Assembly: GCF_910592395.1 (NCBI RefSeq)
Contig: NC_088308.1
Span: forward strand, 13,035,001 to 13,099,000
DNA length: 64,000 nt
DNA from: Lineus longissimus
Taxonomy: Eukaryota; Nemertea; Pilidiophora; Heteronemertea; Lineidae
Direction: 5' to 3'
Below the pieces are notes generated by a model. The model saw only the letters and a program-made list of their open reading frames with translations. It was not told where the DNA came from and ran no database searches. Both the position numbers and the translations under genes were made by a program. Positions 55,415-64,000 of this stretch are shown in pieces; within the stretch, counting starts at the first letter, position 1; every line of letters starts with the position of its first letter.

Positions 55415-55875
55415 ATAACGGATTCTTTTGTGGCGCGATCCCGAGACGGGACGATATATTTTCTTACCATTACTCCTTCAGGCCACGTGTCCTCACTCAT
55501 TAGCTTTGGAAAGTCCGACTTCCCCACCGTCACTCTAAACGAGCAAAAAGCTGCGTCACAGTGCGAGAGCATTTTAACCGCGCGCACTTTGATATTCTGC
55601 TCCGACACGTAGTCCTCTATGTCCGCTTCGAGAGTACCCTTGTTTATCCTATAGACGAAAGCGTCCCTTGCTGGTTCCGGACCAGCCTTTAATTTGTCGT
55701 GCGATTTTCCGCTGCCAGTAATGGCCTTGCGCCTTTTGGCCTCGCGTTTCTTTCTTTTCAGTAATTCATGTATGCCTGGTTCGAAACCGTCACTGTCACA
55801 ACCCACATAGTCCGATGCTAGCGACTGCATGCTATCAGCACCCTTAAGGCGTGACACACTTCTATGAATAGACAT
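55411..55875 (-). CDS. LINE ORF1 (RRM-like) protein
   Basis: 154 codons from an ATG at 55875. A Lys/Arg-rich segment (ELLKRKKREAKRRK) precedes a globular part (RDAFVYRINKG to FCSFRVTVGKSDFPKLM and WPEGVMVRKYIVPS) resembling the RRM-like C-terminus of ORF1 proteins in several invertebrate LINE clades. It probably binds the LINE RNA. It seems short, so the 5' end may be truncated. Confidence 0.65.
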   Translation of the reverse strand: MSIHRSVSRLKGADSMQSLASDYVGCDSDGFEPGIHELLKRKKREAKRRKAITGSGKSHDKLKAGPEPARDAFVYRINKGTLEADIEDYVSEQNIKVRAVKMLSHCDAAFCSFRVTVGKSDFPKLMSEDTWPEGVMVRKYIVPSRDRATKESVI

Positions 55876-55885
55876 TAGGTGTTCC

Positions 55886-56929
55886 TCTAAAATGAACTAG
55901 GTTACCAGTTGCATCAGTGATATCAAATTTGAGATGATTAGTACATTTATTAGCAACTTTAGTAAAATTAAGTTCATGTCTTTGAAGCTTTATCTGTTCA
56001 CCATCATCTACTGGCACAATACAAATATATTAGAAGGTTTATTGGTAAACAATGTCTCACTATGGTCACCAATAAACAATGTCTTACTATGGTCAATCAA
56101 ATTTGTCCTTAGAATAAGATCTGTTACATAAAATGGAAGAGGCTTGGTGGAGTAGTATTTTCCTTTCTTTTTAAACTTCTCCTGACTGAAATCAAACCAC
56201 TTATTAACCACTTTTGTTATGCTTTTTCTAATTTATTTAATTTTAGTCTTTTCTTCCACTTCAACGCCAATAATCGTTTCTTTTTCAATCTTAGTTTCTT
56301 CACGTTCCTCTTTATCAAATGTTTCTTCCAATGAGAAATATTTATCCTCTGTAAGTTCAATTATTATGTAATGCTTATCATCACAGTTAATTTTAACACG
56401 GTCAATTCCAGCTTATTCTATTTTATCTTGCCATTCTACACAAAACTCACTTAAACTAAAATGATGTGTGTATGGAAATCTAGATTCACTAGTAATATTT
56501 TCTTTTGAGGTTGTAGCGTTTTTTTTATATGATGGATATTTAGCCAGAAAAGCACCACAATCATATATTTGTCCACGTGCACCACCTCTGAATTCCTAAG
56601 CATCAGGTATCCTACCTGATCGTAGTATACGTATGTATTTATGACCTAAATCTGAGGTTTCAGTTTTTGTCTTTCTAAATAAATCGGTTAGGAATGTGAA
56701 AATAGTGACACTAGGTGGTAGGAAATCAAATGTCCACCAAGAATTGTAAAATTATTTTTCTGTTAAGTAATACTCAAAAGTGCCTTCATTACATTCTTGT
56801 TCTCTTATTATGAAGTCGAACTCTGTTCTCTTGACAAAGTCATAGTCGAGCTTTCGTGCTTTGCTCCCCGGACTCCATCCTGCTCTCTTGACTGAGTCAT
56901 AGTTGATTACTATTTATCTTAAACTTGAC
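55886..56929 (-). other. Decayed Polinton B sequence
   Basis: AT-rich sequence with a short open piece at 56211-56008 (NKWFDFSQEKFKKKGKYY) but no complete gene. Motif copies at 56815-56900 link it to element B. Confidence 0.45.
56815..56900 (-). repeat. Motif copies beside the polymerase end
   Basis: GTCGAACTCTGTTCTCTTGA then CAAAGTCATAGTCGAG, followed by a looser copy (TGCTCTCTTGACTGAGTCAT at about 56881-56900). On the minus strand these read as ATGACTTTGTCAAGAGAACA-type units. Confidence 0.65.
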
Positions 56930-58017
56930 TTAGTCTAGATAAACAAAATTAGGATCAGAGTAATCACTGTATTTTTCATAATACATACCGAAAGGCATAG
57001 TAGAGATTCCATCTTCAAATATGAATCTCTTGTCATCAAAAGGACACGGACTTTTCTTTTCAACCTCCTCCAAATAGATCTGATGCTTTTCTGATCTTAA
57101 ATATCTCCTTTTGTGGTCGGATGACTTACTCTATTCAAGATAGTCAATGTAATCAGCGAATGATATATCTTTCTGAACTACGTTCTTGGTAATTCTCTTC
57201 AGTTTATTTGCTTCTGAATCTTTCGTACTGTAAGCATACATCTTACTTCTCAAGGCAATGAATTCTATCATCTCTTCTCCTCTTAGCTTGTCCTTAAAAT
57301 AACCTGGTACCTTCTTCTTGATAGTGTTATAGAGTTGGTTATCCTTGGGGTAGTTACTAAAATCCTATATATGATCCTTTATATTTGTCAGGTCCTTAGT
57401 CAAATCGTCTGTCTTTAACTTGAAAACAAAACTGTCAGTGTCAAGATATAGTAGTTCCATGTTCTTCTCGCCAGAGTAGAATTCATATATCAGATGCTTA
57501 GACATTTCCAATACTGAAGCACCGATATAAATTGGTTTGTCAAACCGCATGGATGTCTTTATCATGCTAATAGCTGCGTTCTCTTCATCGAATATGCAAA
57601 TTGATGAAAACCTAGGATTGGCCATGAAGCTCCTGGCTTTTTCTCCATCTGTGACCAATTCAATTTTCATCCTGTTCCTTATGTTCTCACAAGTTTTACC
57701 GTAAAACGAATTGTTCATCAGTTTAAAATAATCTTTCTCGAAATTATTAGTAGGATCCATCCTTCTTTTAGTGTTAAAATCAATGTAGGACTCCAACCAC
57801 TTTGACTGTTTAAAACTAATTATGTTGTGAACCTTCTTAAGTACCTTTCCTTGCTTTAAGTAAAACTGTAACATTCTGTAAGGCAGAACATTATATATGT
57901 TCTCGTCACCAAATAACTCTCTCTGGTAAGGACTTAATTCATCATCATCGATTGTGAGAGATTCAGGACAGAATGGAAAGTTCTTTGATTTGAACTTGAT
58001 GTCAAGTCGATCTCTAA

Positions 58018-58716
58018 GGCTGGGTTCACATAGAACTATACGGTATTCGGTATACGCTATTCGATATACGCTATTCGCTATTCGCTATACGCTATACGGG
58101 CACGGCGAGTCACATAGGGTAGCATGCGTGCGGTATTCGGTCTTTTGGCGCCGATCAGATGGACAGTTCAGACGAAGAAGATTTGGCTCTTCTCCTCTTA
58201 GCCGAGGATGAAGCTGACCAGGCACAAAGACCAAAGAAAGAAAGAACAGAATGAGTGCGGCAGACCTGTGTTGGGGGAGTACCACAGGACATTTAAAAAC
58301 CTCATGGATCATCCAGATGTTAATTAAAAGAATCATTTAGTTGATTAGTAATAAAACATGTAATGAAGTCCTGTACTTAGAAATTGCAATAAAATGAGTA
58401 AAAATGAGTACTATTGTTTCTAACTTATCCTATAGTATGCAATAAATCGTTTAATAATTGTGATCGATAACATTAAAATGCATGTTCTTACCAAGTCCTC
58501 TGGTCACTTCTGAACAGGGTGGTATATGCTGCACGAAAATCGAACGCGCACGATTCCCACTATACTATACTATACGCAGGTATACGACCTTTTCGAATAG
58601 TGCCCTCTTATGTGACCCGGTATTGTGAAATTTCCTTGTCAGATTTCAGGTACCCGCGTGCCCTGGCAAAACGTGCACCGAATACCCGAATAGTATAGTT
58701 CTATGTGAACCCAGCC
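58018..58716 (+). mobile_element. Harbinger derivative with TAA duplication
   Basis: 699 bp with inverted ends GGCTGGGTTCACATAGAACT and its complement, flanked by TAA at 58015-58017 and 58717-58719, the preferred 3-bp Harbinger target. Inside, near the left end, are repeats of CGCTATTCGGTATA and a short N-terminal remnant of a transposase. It interrupts the Polinton B polymerase between GFFL and RDRLDIKF. Confidence 0.88.
58159..58254 (+). pseudogene. Harbinger transposase N-terminal remnant
   Basis: MDSSDEEDLALLLLAEDEAD opens a 31-codon frame ending at TGA. Just after it, in another frame, LGEYHRTFKNLMDHPD matches the next conserved block of Harbinger transposases. The rest of the gene is missing, which shows that the element is an internally deleted derivative. 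Confidence 0.7.
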
Positions 58717-59535
58717 TAAGAAGAAGCCTACTTCACTGTGCTTAAGAATTCCTAATATCTGTTCTGCAGTGATATATCTGTCTTCCATCATCTCAAAACT
58801 GACATAAGGCTGAGGTTCCATCTTTAAGGTTATTTGCATTGATGTAAAGTAGCTTGTGGTGATCATCGGTCTTGACGTGTCTTGTTCCCATCTTTCCTGA
58901 AATACCTCCTCTTATTGCCTTTTCAAAAGTAAGTAAAATCTGTTAGGAGTTCCAGGTTTACTCCAGTGTGTTCAAACCTGCTTGCCGGGTTAAGCCAGGT
59001 GCTGAGTAACAATGACATGGATCGATCTGAAAATAGTTTAAATTGACCTCCCTAAATTTCTCATATAAATCAGCTAGAAGTAAAACATCTGTTTTTAAAT
59101 ACAAATTAATGAACTCTCCATGATCATTGAAATTAAAATGATTCCATATGTATTTGGCCTGTTCGTAAGCAGAATCAGGTGCCATTTCATTCTTTAATTC
59201 GTTGAATAACATAGTCTTCTCCAAGTAATTAACTTGATAACTTTAATGTGATGTGTAAAAAGAATAAGGAATTAATCCTTTCTTTCTCAGTAACCCGAAA
59301 TCTTCATTATCTGGATAAAACATCCTGCTGATTTTAAAGTTGTCATCTACCATCAACTTTGTGATTATCTAAACCTGATTGCAGAAATCTGCATGAGTCT
59401 AAAAACCTAAAACATCCGAACTGGAAAGAAATATATTGTTCTGGTCCTTTGGCAAGTATTTTCAATTTCTTATGTTCAGGAAGTTTAGTCATTACATCTC
59501 TAATGAAGAGATGAGCATCGTAATTGCTCAGGTTG

Positions 59536-60582
59536 ATGTTGCATGACCGCAACTGAATGAAGAGATCATTCAGGGACTGTCTGACAGCTGTGATTGTTGA
59601 CATACGTCATGATGACGTCATGGCATCCTTGTGACGTCATCAGTGACATCATAGCCTGAGCATGCATGCTCTGTTGCTCATGGCAACAAGAGAGGACAGA
59701 GGACCAAAATGAAGGAATTTGGCTACTGGGCACCGTGCACTGATGGTATGAAGCAACCATGTGTGCCTGATAGGCCATGAAGGTGCAGGAAATGCGGTTT
59801 CGTCAAGAGAGACTCATCAGATGCGTGTGGCGACAAAGAAATACGGTTGGATATACAGAGGTATCCTGATAGCGGGACCGCAAGGAGTCAATTTCTCCCC
59901 TTGATTGACCTAGAGTAAACCAGTCCATCCAGGCAGTATGGCCTGCTGAAGGGCGGTCTGAGCCAAGCCTTTGGCAAAAAGTTGGTATCGATGGTTGAAA
60001 GTTTAACCTGTGTGCCTAAAGAAGACACCTGAAACCGGAGAGGTTAAAACAGCTGGACAGTAAAGGAAATAAGCATACGGAGGGAAATATTATTTAAATG
60101 ACGTGGCAATGTACGTATACTTACATTGGAAACATGAAATCCACAGGGGCTGGGTGCACTGATGAAAGCTTCATGGAGCTGAAGCCCATTAATAATGCAC
60201 TCTGAAGTGAGTGCGGGGCCCTAGGCCAAAATGGTTGCGACAAAAATCGACCACTTACGAAGATGGGAGAGTGTGAGACTTCCTCATCACAGGCACTACA
60301 GATGTGCAGTGCCAACGCCAGAGCGCCCTGGGGTGTTCCCAGTCAGTGGGCACCAAGGAAATAATAACAAATGATGTTGACGTGGCAATTTGGTGTCCAC
60401 TGTGCCTGCATGACCGCAACTGAATGAAGCGATCATTCAGGGACTGTCTGACAGCTGTGATTGTTGACCCGACGTCATGACATCATGATGACGTCATGGC
60501 ATCCTTGTGACGTCATCAGTGACATCATAGCCTAAGCCTGCATGCTCTGTTGCTCATGGCAACAAGAGAGGACAAAAATGAA
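59536..60582. mobile_element. 1,047-bp insertion with 17-bp target duplication
   Basis: Flanked by CGTAATTGCTCAGGTTG (59519-59535) and CGTAATTGCTTAGGTTG (60583-60599), one mismatch. These are polymerase codons for NLSNY, so they mark a real target duplication. Inside are direct repeats at 59540-59698 and 60407-60574 that begin TG and end CA and contain tandem TGACGTCA-like words. Long duplications are typical of target-primed retroposons, whereas TG...CA repeats recall a small LTR (TRIM) element; neither fits completely. No coding region. Confidence 0.7.
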
Positions 60583-60987
60583 CGTAATTGCTTAGGTTGT
60601 GAAAGAAAACCGGGACAAACATGGCTTTCTTTTCATTGAAGTTACAAGAGTTGTGAGCAGCTCCTCGATATCTACCATTGTAGTGATCATGATCTTTTAC
60701 TCTGTCATAACCTAGCAGTTGATTACAGTAGAAACAGTGGGTTTCTTAATGCTATATTTGCCAGTCGGACCCAGTCATAACCAAAGGAGCATTACAGCTA
60801 AACAGTTTAGAGAATAATTCTTCTGTTCTAATCAGCCAGTCACAGAAAGCATCTACAACATCAACACCCCTGTAACGTGAGTATTCACTCCTGTATAGTA
60901 ATGGATAGTCATAGTGCACATACACTCAAACTGCAGACGCAATCTGTTTGAATAGCTTTTTGGTTACTGGGGTTACGGGGTTAACAG

Positions 60988-61015
60988 TCGAACTTTGTTC
61001 TCTTGACGAAGTCAT
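60988..61015 (-). repeat. In-frame motif copy in the polymerase (1)
   Basis: On the minus strand it encodes MTSSREQSST within VVNLMTSSREQSSTVNPVTP, in the reading frame of the exonuclease region. Confidence 0.75.
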
Positions 61016-61841
61016 AAGGTTTACAACAGGAATGCTGAATGATTCAAAATCAGCAAAGATCACTAAAACGACTCTGTTCTTGAATGAGTGCTTTTCAAAC
61101 TTAAGTTGAGACCATTTACTATTCGGTTCTGGTAGACTAATCTTGCAGTAGTCATGTTCACCACATTTCTTTTTATGATTTTCTAGTGTTGATTTTCGGT
61201 AGAAGTAATTCATGCATCTCTTGCAAAGAAATACGCAACTCCTGGTTGAACAAATGTATGTCCCTTATATACATAAAATGAAAAAAAACTGAAGTAAAGA
61301 AGATGACAATAGACTCCATAGAAAACATTTATTATCATTTGATTGAACATTGATTACAGCTCTTGTTTTAAATGGTAGTTGAGTGTAATGACCACCTTTA
61401 CACTTTTTGTAGGAACATATTGTAAGGTCACAAGACTTTATCTTATTTAAAGACAAACCACTTCCTTGAAAGTACCTCTCCTCAATCTGAGCCTTCATGT
61501 AGTTAAACTGAATTGTATGGCATAAATTGCCTGACTCCTCGAATTATGCTTTCCATTGGAGACTGAATGGGATGTACTTTCACCAGATTGAGCGAAGCTC
61601 TCTGGACTTTGTCCGGATCGAGCGAATTCAGCAAAAACTGAGATACTAATTTTGTGATGGTAATCATTGAGTTTGAATAGGACCTCTTCTAACTTATCTC
61701 TGTGCTCATTAATCTGTTTTGCCTGTTTATCAATATTTAATCGAATGGTGACAACGGGCTTAATTCTTTACAACTTCGATATCTTCAACTTTTCTAATGT
61801 TATCTTATTCTTCTGTTTCAAATGCAAGTTTCTTATCCATT

Positions 61842-61905
61842 GTCGAACTTTGTTCTCTTGACGAAGTCGAGCCTTGCTCTATTGACGAAGTCATAGTCAT
61901 AGACT
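61842..61905 (-). repeat. In-frame motif copies in the polymerase (2, tandem)
   Basis: Two tandem copies coding MTSSIEQGST then SSREQSST in the N-terminal region of the polymerase. The first copy carries small changes (CAATAGAGCAAGG), the second matches the copy at 60988. Confidence 0.75.
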
Positions 61906-62127
61906 TAAGACCTAGGATGTTAGGTTTACCCTGATGGCCCATTTTAGTTTGATGACCCTTGGTTTTTCTATGAGATGCCATGTTGGTATATGAAATATAC
62001 CTGCCACGTGTATCACAATGAGCCTTTTTATTTCTATCCATTTAGTTGGATAAAATTTTATTAAATTTACAATATTGGGTCTATGGTGTGTATTGAGGTG
62101 CTGATGGCAATACAGTTTGATAGTAGT

Positions 62128-62888
62128 GTTACAGATCGATAGCTTGTTTAGTCTTTGTTTGTACATCTACTTGACAGTTTAAGTAGGCCTATATTTTGGT
62201 GAATCATAACAGGGTTTTTGTCTGTGCCGTGCCCAATCAAGGTCGTCATTTCTTATTTTAGCATGTGATTAGATAATGATTGATGATATGTTTTGTAACT
62301 CGACATTGACGCTATGACAACGAAAGAGCACGTCTGTAGAAGGAACTACAGGTTTCTCTAGGATTGTGAATCCGACAAAACAAGAAAATCACTATTTGTA
62401 CTTTACTTAAAACGTAATTCTTGGGCTTCCAAAATATATAAGGGTTGTATAGACGAGATAGACAATAGATGATAAACGAGAAACGAGAACGGCAGTGTTT
62501 CCTGTACAGGTGTTGTCGTACGGACAGCTATTCCAGAACTCCCCCCCGAAGGCCACGTATGGACCCAAATATTTTCTAATCGCATAGCAACAGTCCACGT
62601 CAGCAGGTCAGCTGGTCAATAACTTATATATGCGAAATGACATAATACATCAAAGTACACCTTATGAAACTCGTGCCTACGTCAATACTATTTCGTTGCA
62701 TAGCGTCAATGTCGAGTTACAAAACATATCATCAAACATTATCTAATCACATGCTAAAATAAGAAATGACGACCTTGACTGGGCACGGCACAGACAAAAA
62801 CCCTGTTATGATTCACCAAAATATAGGCCTACTTAAACTGTCAAGTAGATGTACAAACAAAGACTAAACAAGCTACCGATCTGTAACA
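62128..62888. mobile_element. Foldback element with about 190-bp inverted arms
   Basis: Left arm about 62128-62318, right arm about 62695-62888, starting TGTTACAGATCGATAGC and nearly identical over their length (a few changes). The 376-bp middle has no gene. A target duplication was not resolved; the flanks themselves are weakly inverted (GATAGTAG outside the left arm, AGCGATAG outside the right). Confidence 0.8.
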
Positions 62889-63028
62889 GTAGCGATAGTG
62901 GTAATGTAAGTGCCACTACACTGTTACTGGAGTTACAGGAACTGACATTCCATGTGTAGTGGCGTTACAGGAATTGACGATCATGTTACTGGCTTTTCAG
63001 TTTCTCTAATATCTCTGTCTTTGCTAGT

Positions 63029-63146
63029 GGGTGATATGAATAAAGACTAGCAAATGCTTTTATCTAAATCTCCATGTACATTTACACTAGGCCTTCCTGT
63101 ACAAAACCGGAGTAAAAGCATTTGCTCATCTTTATTCATATCACCC
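63029..63146. mobile_element. Harbinger-type MITE, 118 bp, AGT duplication
   Basis: Same family and orientation as 48240-48357, with AGT at 63026-63028 and 63147-63149. The two copies differ at roughly ten positions. Confidence 0.88.
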
Positions 63147-63381
63147 AGTTTCTTTCCTTCTTCTAAAAAAGGATAAAGCTTATTACCTTCTTCCATTTAG
63201 TTAATGAGAAAAACTAGAAACTAATGTTGTCTCGCAACGAACTCTGTTCTCAGGACTTTGAACATCTGAACGAAGTATGCTAGGAACTGGCTCACCAGTC
63301 AAAGTCATACTGTTAGATCTTAGAACTGGTGTTACCAGTTTAACTGTAATTACTGGTTTACTAATAATGGGATTGCCAGTA

Positions 63382-63412
<31 letters not shown>

Positions 63413-63817
63413 CTTCTTCTATTTTTCTGTAAAACTATTATATTACTTCTTTACAGTGAATCAGTCTCTTTGAGTAACCCCAAGTTCTGTTCATTTAACT
63501 TAAGGTAAACTTACTAATCAATCTTAAAGGTATAACTGAGTGGCACCAACATGTCGGTTTAGAAGGTCTAAGTATGCATTAAGACAACAATTAATTTTTA
63601 AAAAATCGATTTCAAGCAATGTGGTTCGTTTTCTTTCAACTTTTATTCCCAAACCACGCCCATCCAATAAAAACGAAAATCTTCGGGAATCTTCGGGAAT
63701 CTTCGGCGATGACGACAACAAAGGAAGACCGAGCGCTCTCAGGAATATCATGGCGGACGGTGCAGTGCATTTGCATGTGAATAGTTTCTTGAGATATCAT
63801 ACGAAATATCAATTGAT
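63147..63817. other. Upstream region with TTC microsatellite
   Basis: About 13 TTC units at 63383-63421. Three GGAATCTTC repeats occur near 63686-63706, and an octamer-like ATTTGCAT near 63769. It probably includes the 5' untranslated region or promoter of the THAP gene; no core promoter call. Confidence 0.4.
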
Positions 63818-64000
63818 ATGGTGAATAGATGTGTTTTGTTCGGCTGTAGTGCCACGGCCGATGCATCGAGTGCTCTTTCGAAGCATTCATTCCCGAAAAA
63901 AACAGCAATTCGACGTCAGTGGGTGAAGTTTGTACAAACAACGAGAGTGGACTTCGTGGATCCGAAACCGACCAACACTTCGGCCGTAGTGTGTTCAAAA
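63818..64000 (+). CDS. THAP-domain protein, 5' end, cut by window
   Basis: ATG at 63818, then 61 codons open to the window edge. The C2CH zinc-finger pattern is clear: Cys5 and Cys10 (CVLFGC), SFPKK (24-28), Trp35 within RRQWVKFV, and Cys59 (VVCS), with the final His expected just beyond the window. THAP domains bind DNA and occur both in transcription factors and in P-element-type transposases; the part seen does not tell which. The start is supported by the usual closeness of the first Cys to Met1. Confidence 0.85.
   Translation, partial: MVNRCVLFGCSATADASSALSKHSFPKKTAIRRQWVKFVQTTRVDFVDPKPTNTSAVVCSK

Larger units (their letters stand above)
49600..55885 (-). mobile_element. APE-type LINE retrotransposon with internal insertion
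   Basis: Minus-strand order: ORF1 (55875-55411), endonuclease (55414 onward), reverse transcriptase (to 49615). The 3' side ends close to a 13-G run (49590-49602). About 2.7 kb of unrelated sequence (about 51780-54510) separates the endonuclease from the reverse transcriptase. No poly-A tail or clear target duplication was found. It sits between the small genes and the polymerase of Polinton B. Confidence 0.85.
56930..62041 (-). pseudogene. Polinton B DNA polymerase B (protein-primed)
   Basis: Minus-strand ATG at 62041. Blocks in order: N-terminal C/H-rich start (NKKAHCDTRGRYISY), KTRAVINVQSNDNKCFLW (61.37 kb), exonuclease FADFESF (61.04 kb), FVPVFFHNLSNY (60.6 kb), AHLFIRDVMTKLPEH (59.5 kb), LYLKTDVLLLADLYEKF (59.07 kb), ITAEQILGILKHSEVGFFL (58.75 kb), LPYRMLQFYLKQGKVLKKVH (57.85 kb), NNSFYGKT (57.71 kb), the catalytic YLDTDSFVF (57.43 kb), and the C-terminal CPFDDKRFIFEDGI, stopping at 56930. 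Frame changes, stops and two insertions (58018-58716, 59536-60582) disrupt it. A short motif is inserted in frame in at least two places (60988-61015, 61842-61905). Confidence 0.85.

Noticed and set aside
61265-61498. Separate small gene upstream of the Polinton B exonuclease
   Set aside because: Its sequence is the N-terminal block of the same polymerase and continues from the frame starting at 62041.
48240-63146. The two 118-bp repeats as terminal repeats of Polinton B
   Set aside because: Each has its own inverted ends and its own 3-bp duplication (AAT, AGT), and both are in the same orientation; they are independent MITEs.

Overview
This is a eukaryotic, metazoan-type window made almost entirely of transposable elements. 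The main evidence is spliced genes with GT-AG introns, a BEL/Pao retrotransposon, Harbinger, Tigger/pogo and Academ-like DNA transposons, two decayed Polinton/Maverick (adintovirus-like) elements, an APE-type LINE, dispersed MITEs and a THAP-domain gene start. The mix fits an invertebrate genome such as a lancelet, hemichordate, echinoderm or mollusc; the sequence alone does not let me name a species. I see no rRNA, convincing tRNA or CRISPR array.

Layout. 288-7359: a minus-strand BEL/Pao element with 160-bp LTRs (one mismatch) and a 5-bp duplication (GGTTC), but a frameshifted gag-pol. 7694-8146: a TA-flanked MITE. 8558-17704: a minus-strand, two-exon integrase-domain gene. Its intron holds a hairpin-ended CGT repeat and a foldback transposon. 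Its first exon is split by a 5.06-kb block: MITE copy A, then a 4.6-kb unit in which two almost identical 430-bp MITE copies (B and C) flank a Mutator-like transposase gene and a convergent His-Me (HNH-type) endonuclease gene. AGCA occurs at every outer junction of this block, and removing the block gives an exon with in-frame ATGs. 17925-23680: a Tigger/pogo element with TA duplication and 26-bp inverted ends, itself interrupted inside a coding exon by a complete Harbinger element (19101-22041, ATT duplication) that has intact transposase and Myb-like genes.

23.7-32.6 kb: Polinton A on the plus strand, in the order minor capsid, unknowns, DUF4326-like, protein-primed DNA polymerase B, small proteins, major capsid, adenain-like protease. 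Most genes are broken, but the protease is open. 33.8-38 kb: three kinds of tandem or hairpin repeats. 40315-45141: an Academ-like transposon with about 730-bp inverted ends and an XPG/PIN-like plus Cys8 protein broken by a frameshift and a stop. 45810-47106: a second integrase-domain ORF lacking two of its three catalytic acids. 48.5-62.0 kb: Polinton-like element B, with a decayed DNA polymerase B on the minus strand and two small genes on the plus strand. It is interrupted by an APE-LINE (about 49.6-55.9 kb, itself carrying a 2.7-kb insertion), a Harbinger derivative (58018-58716) and a 1.05-kb insertion (59536-60582). The window ends in the first 61 codons of a THAP-domain protein (63818 to the end).

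The elements form dated layers: Harbinger in Tigger in an AT satellite; the composite Mutator unit in an integrase gene exon; LINE and Harbinger derivative in Polinton B. The three observations I would follow first are the composite transposase-nuclease unit with LTR-like MITE ends, a short motif reiterated in frame inside the polymerase and between genes of Polinton B, and three regularly spaced copies of a 24-nt hairpin at 35 kb.
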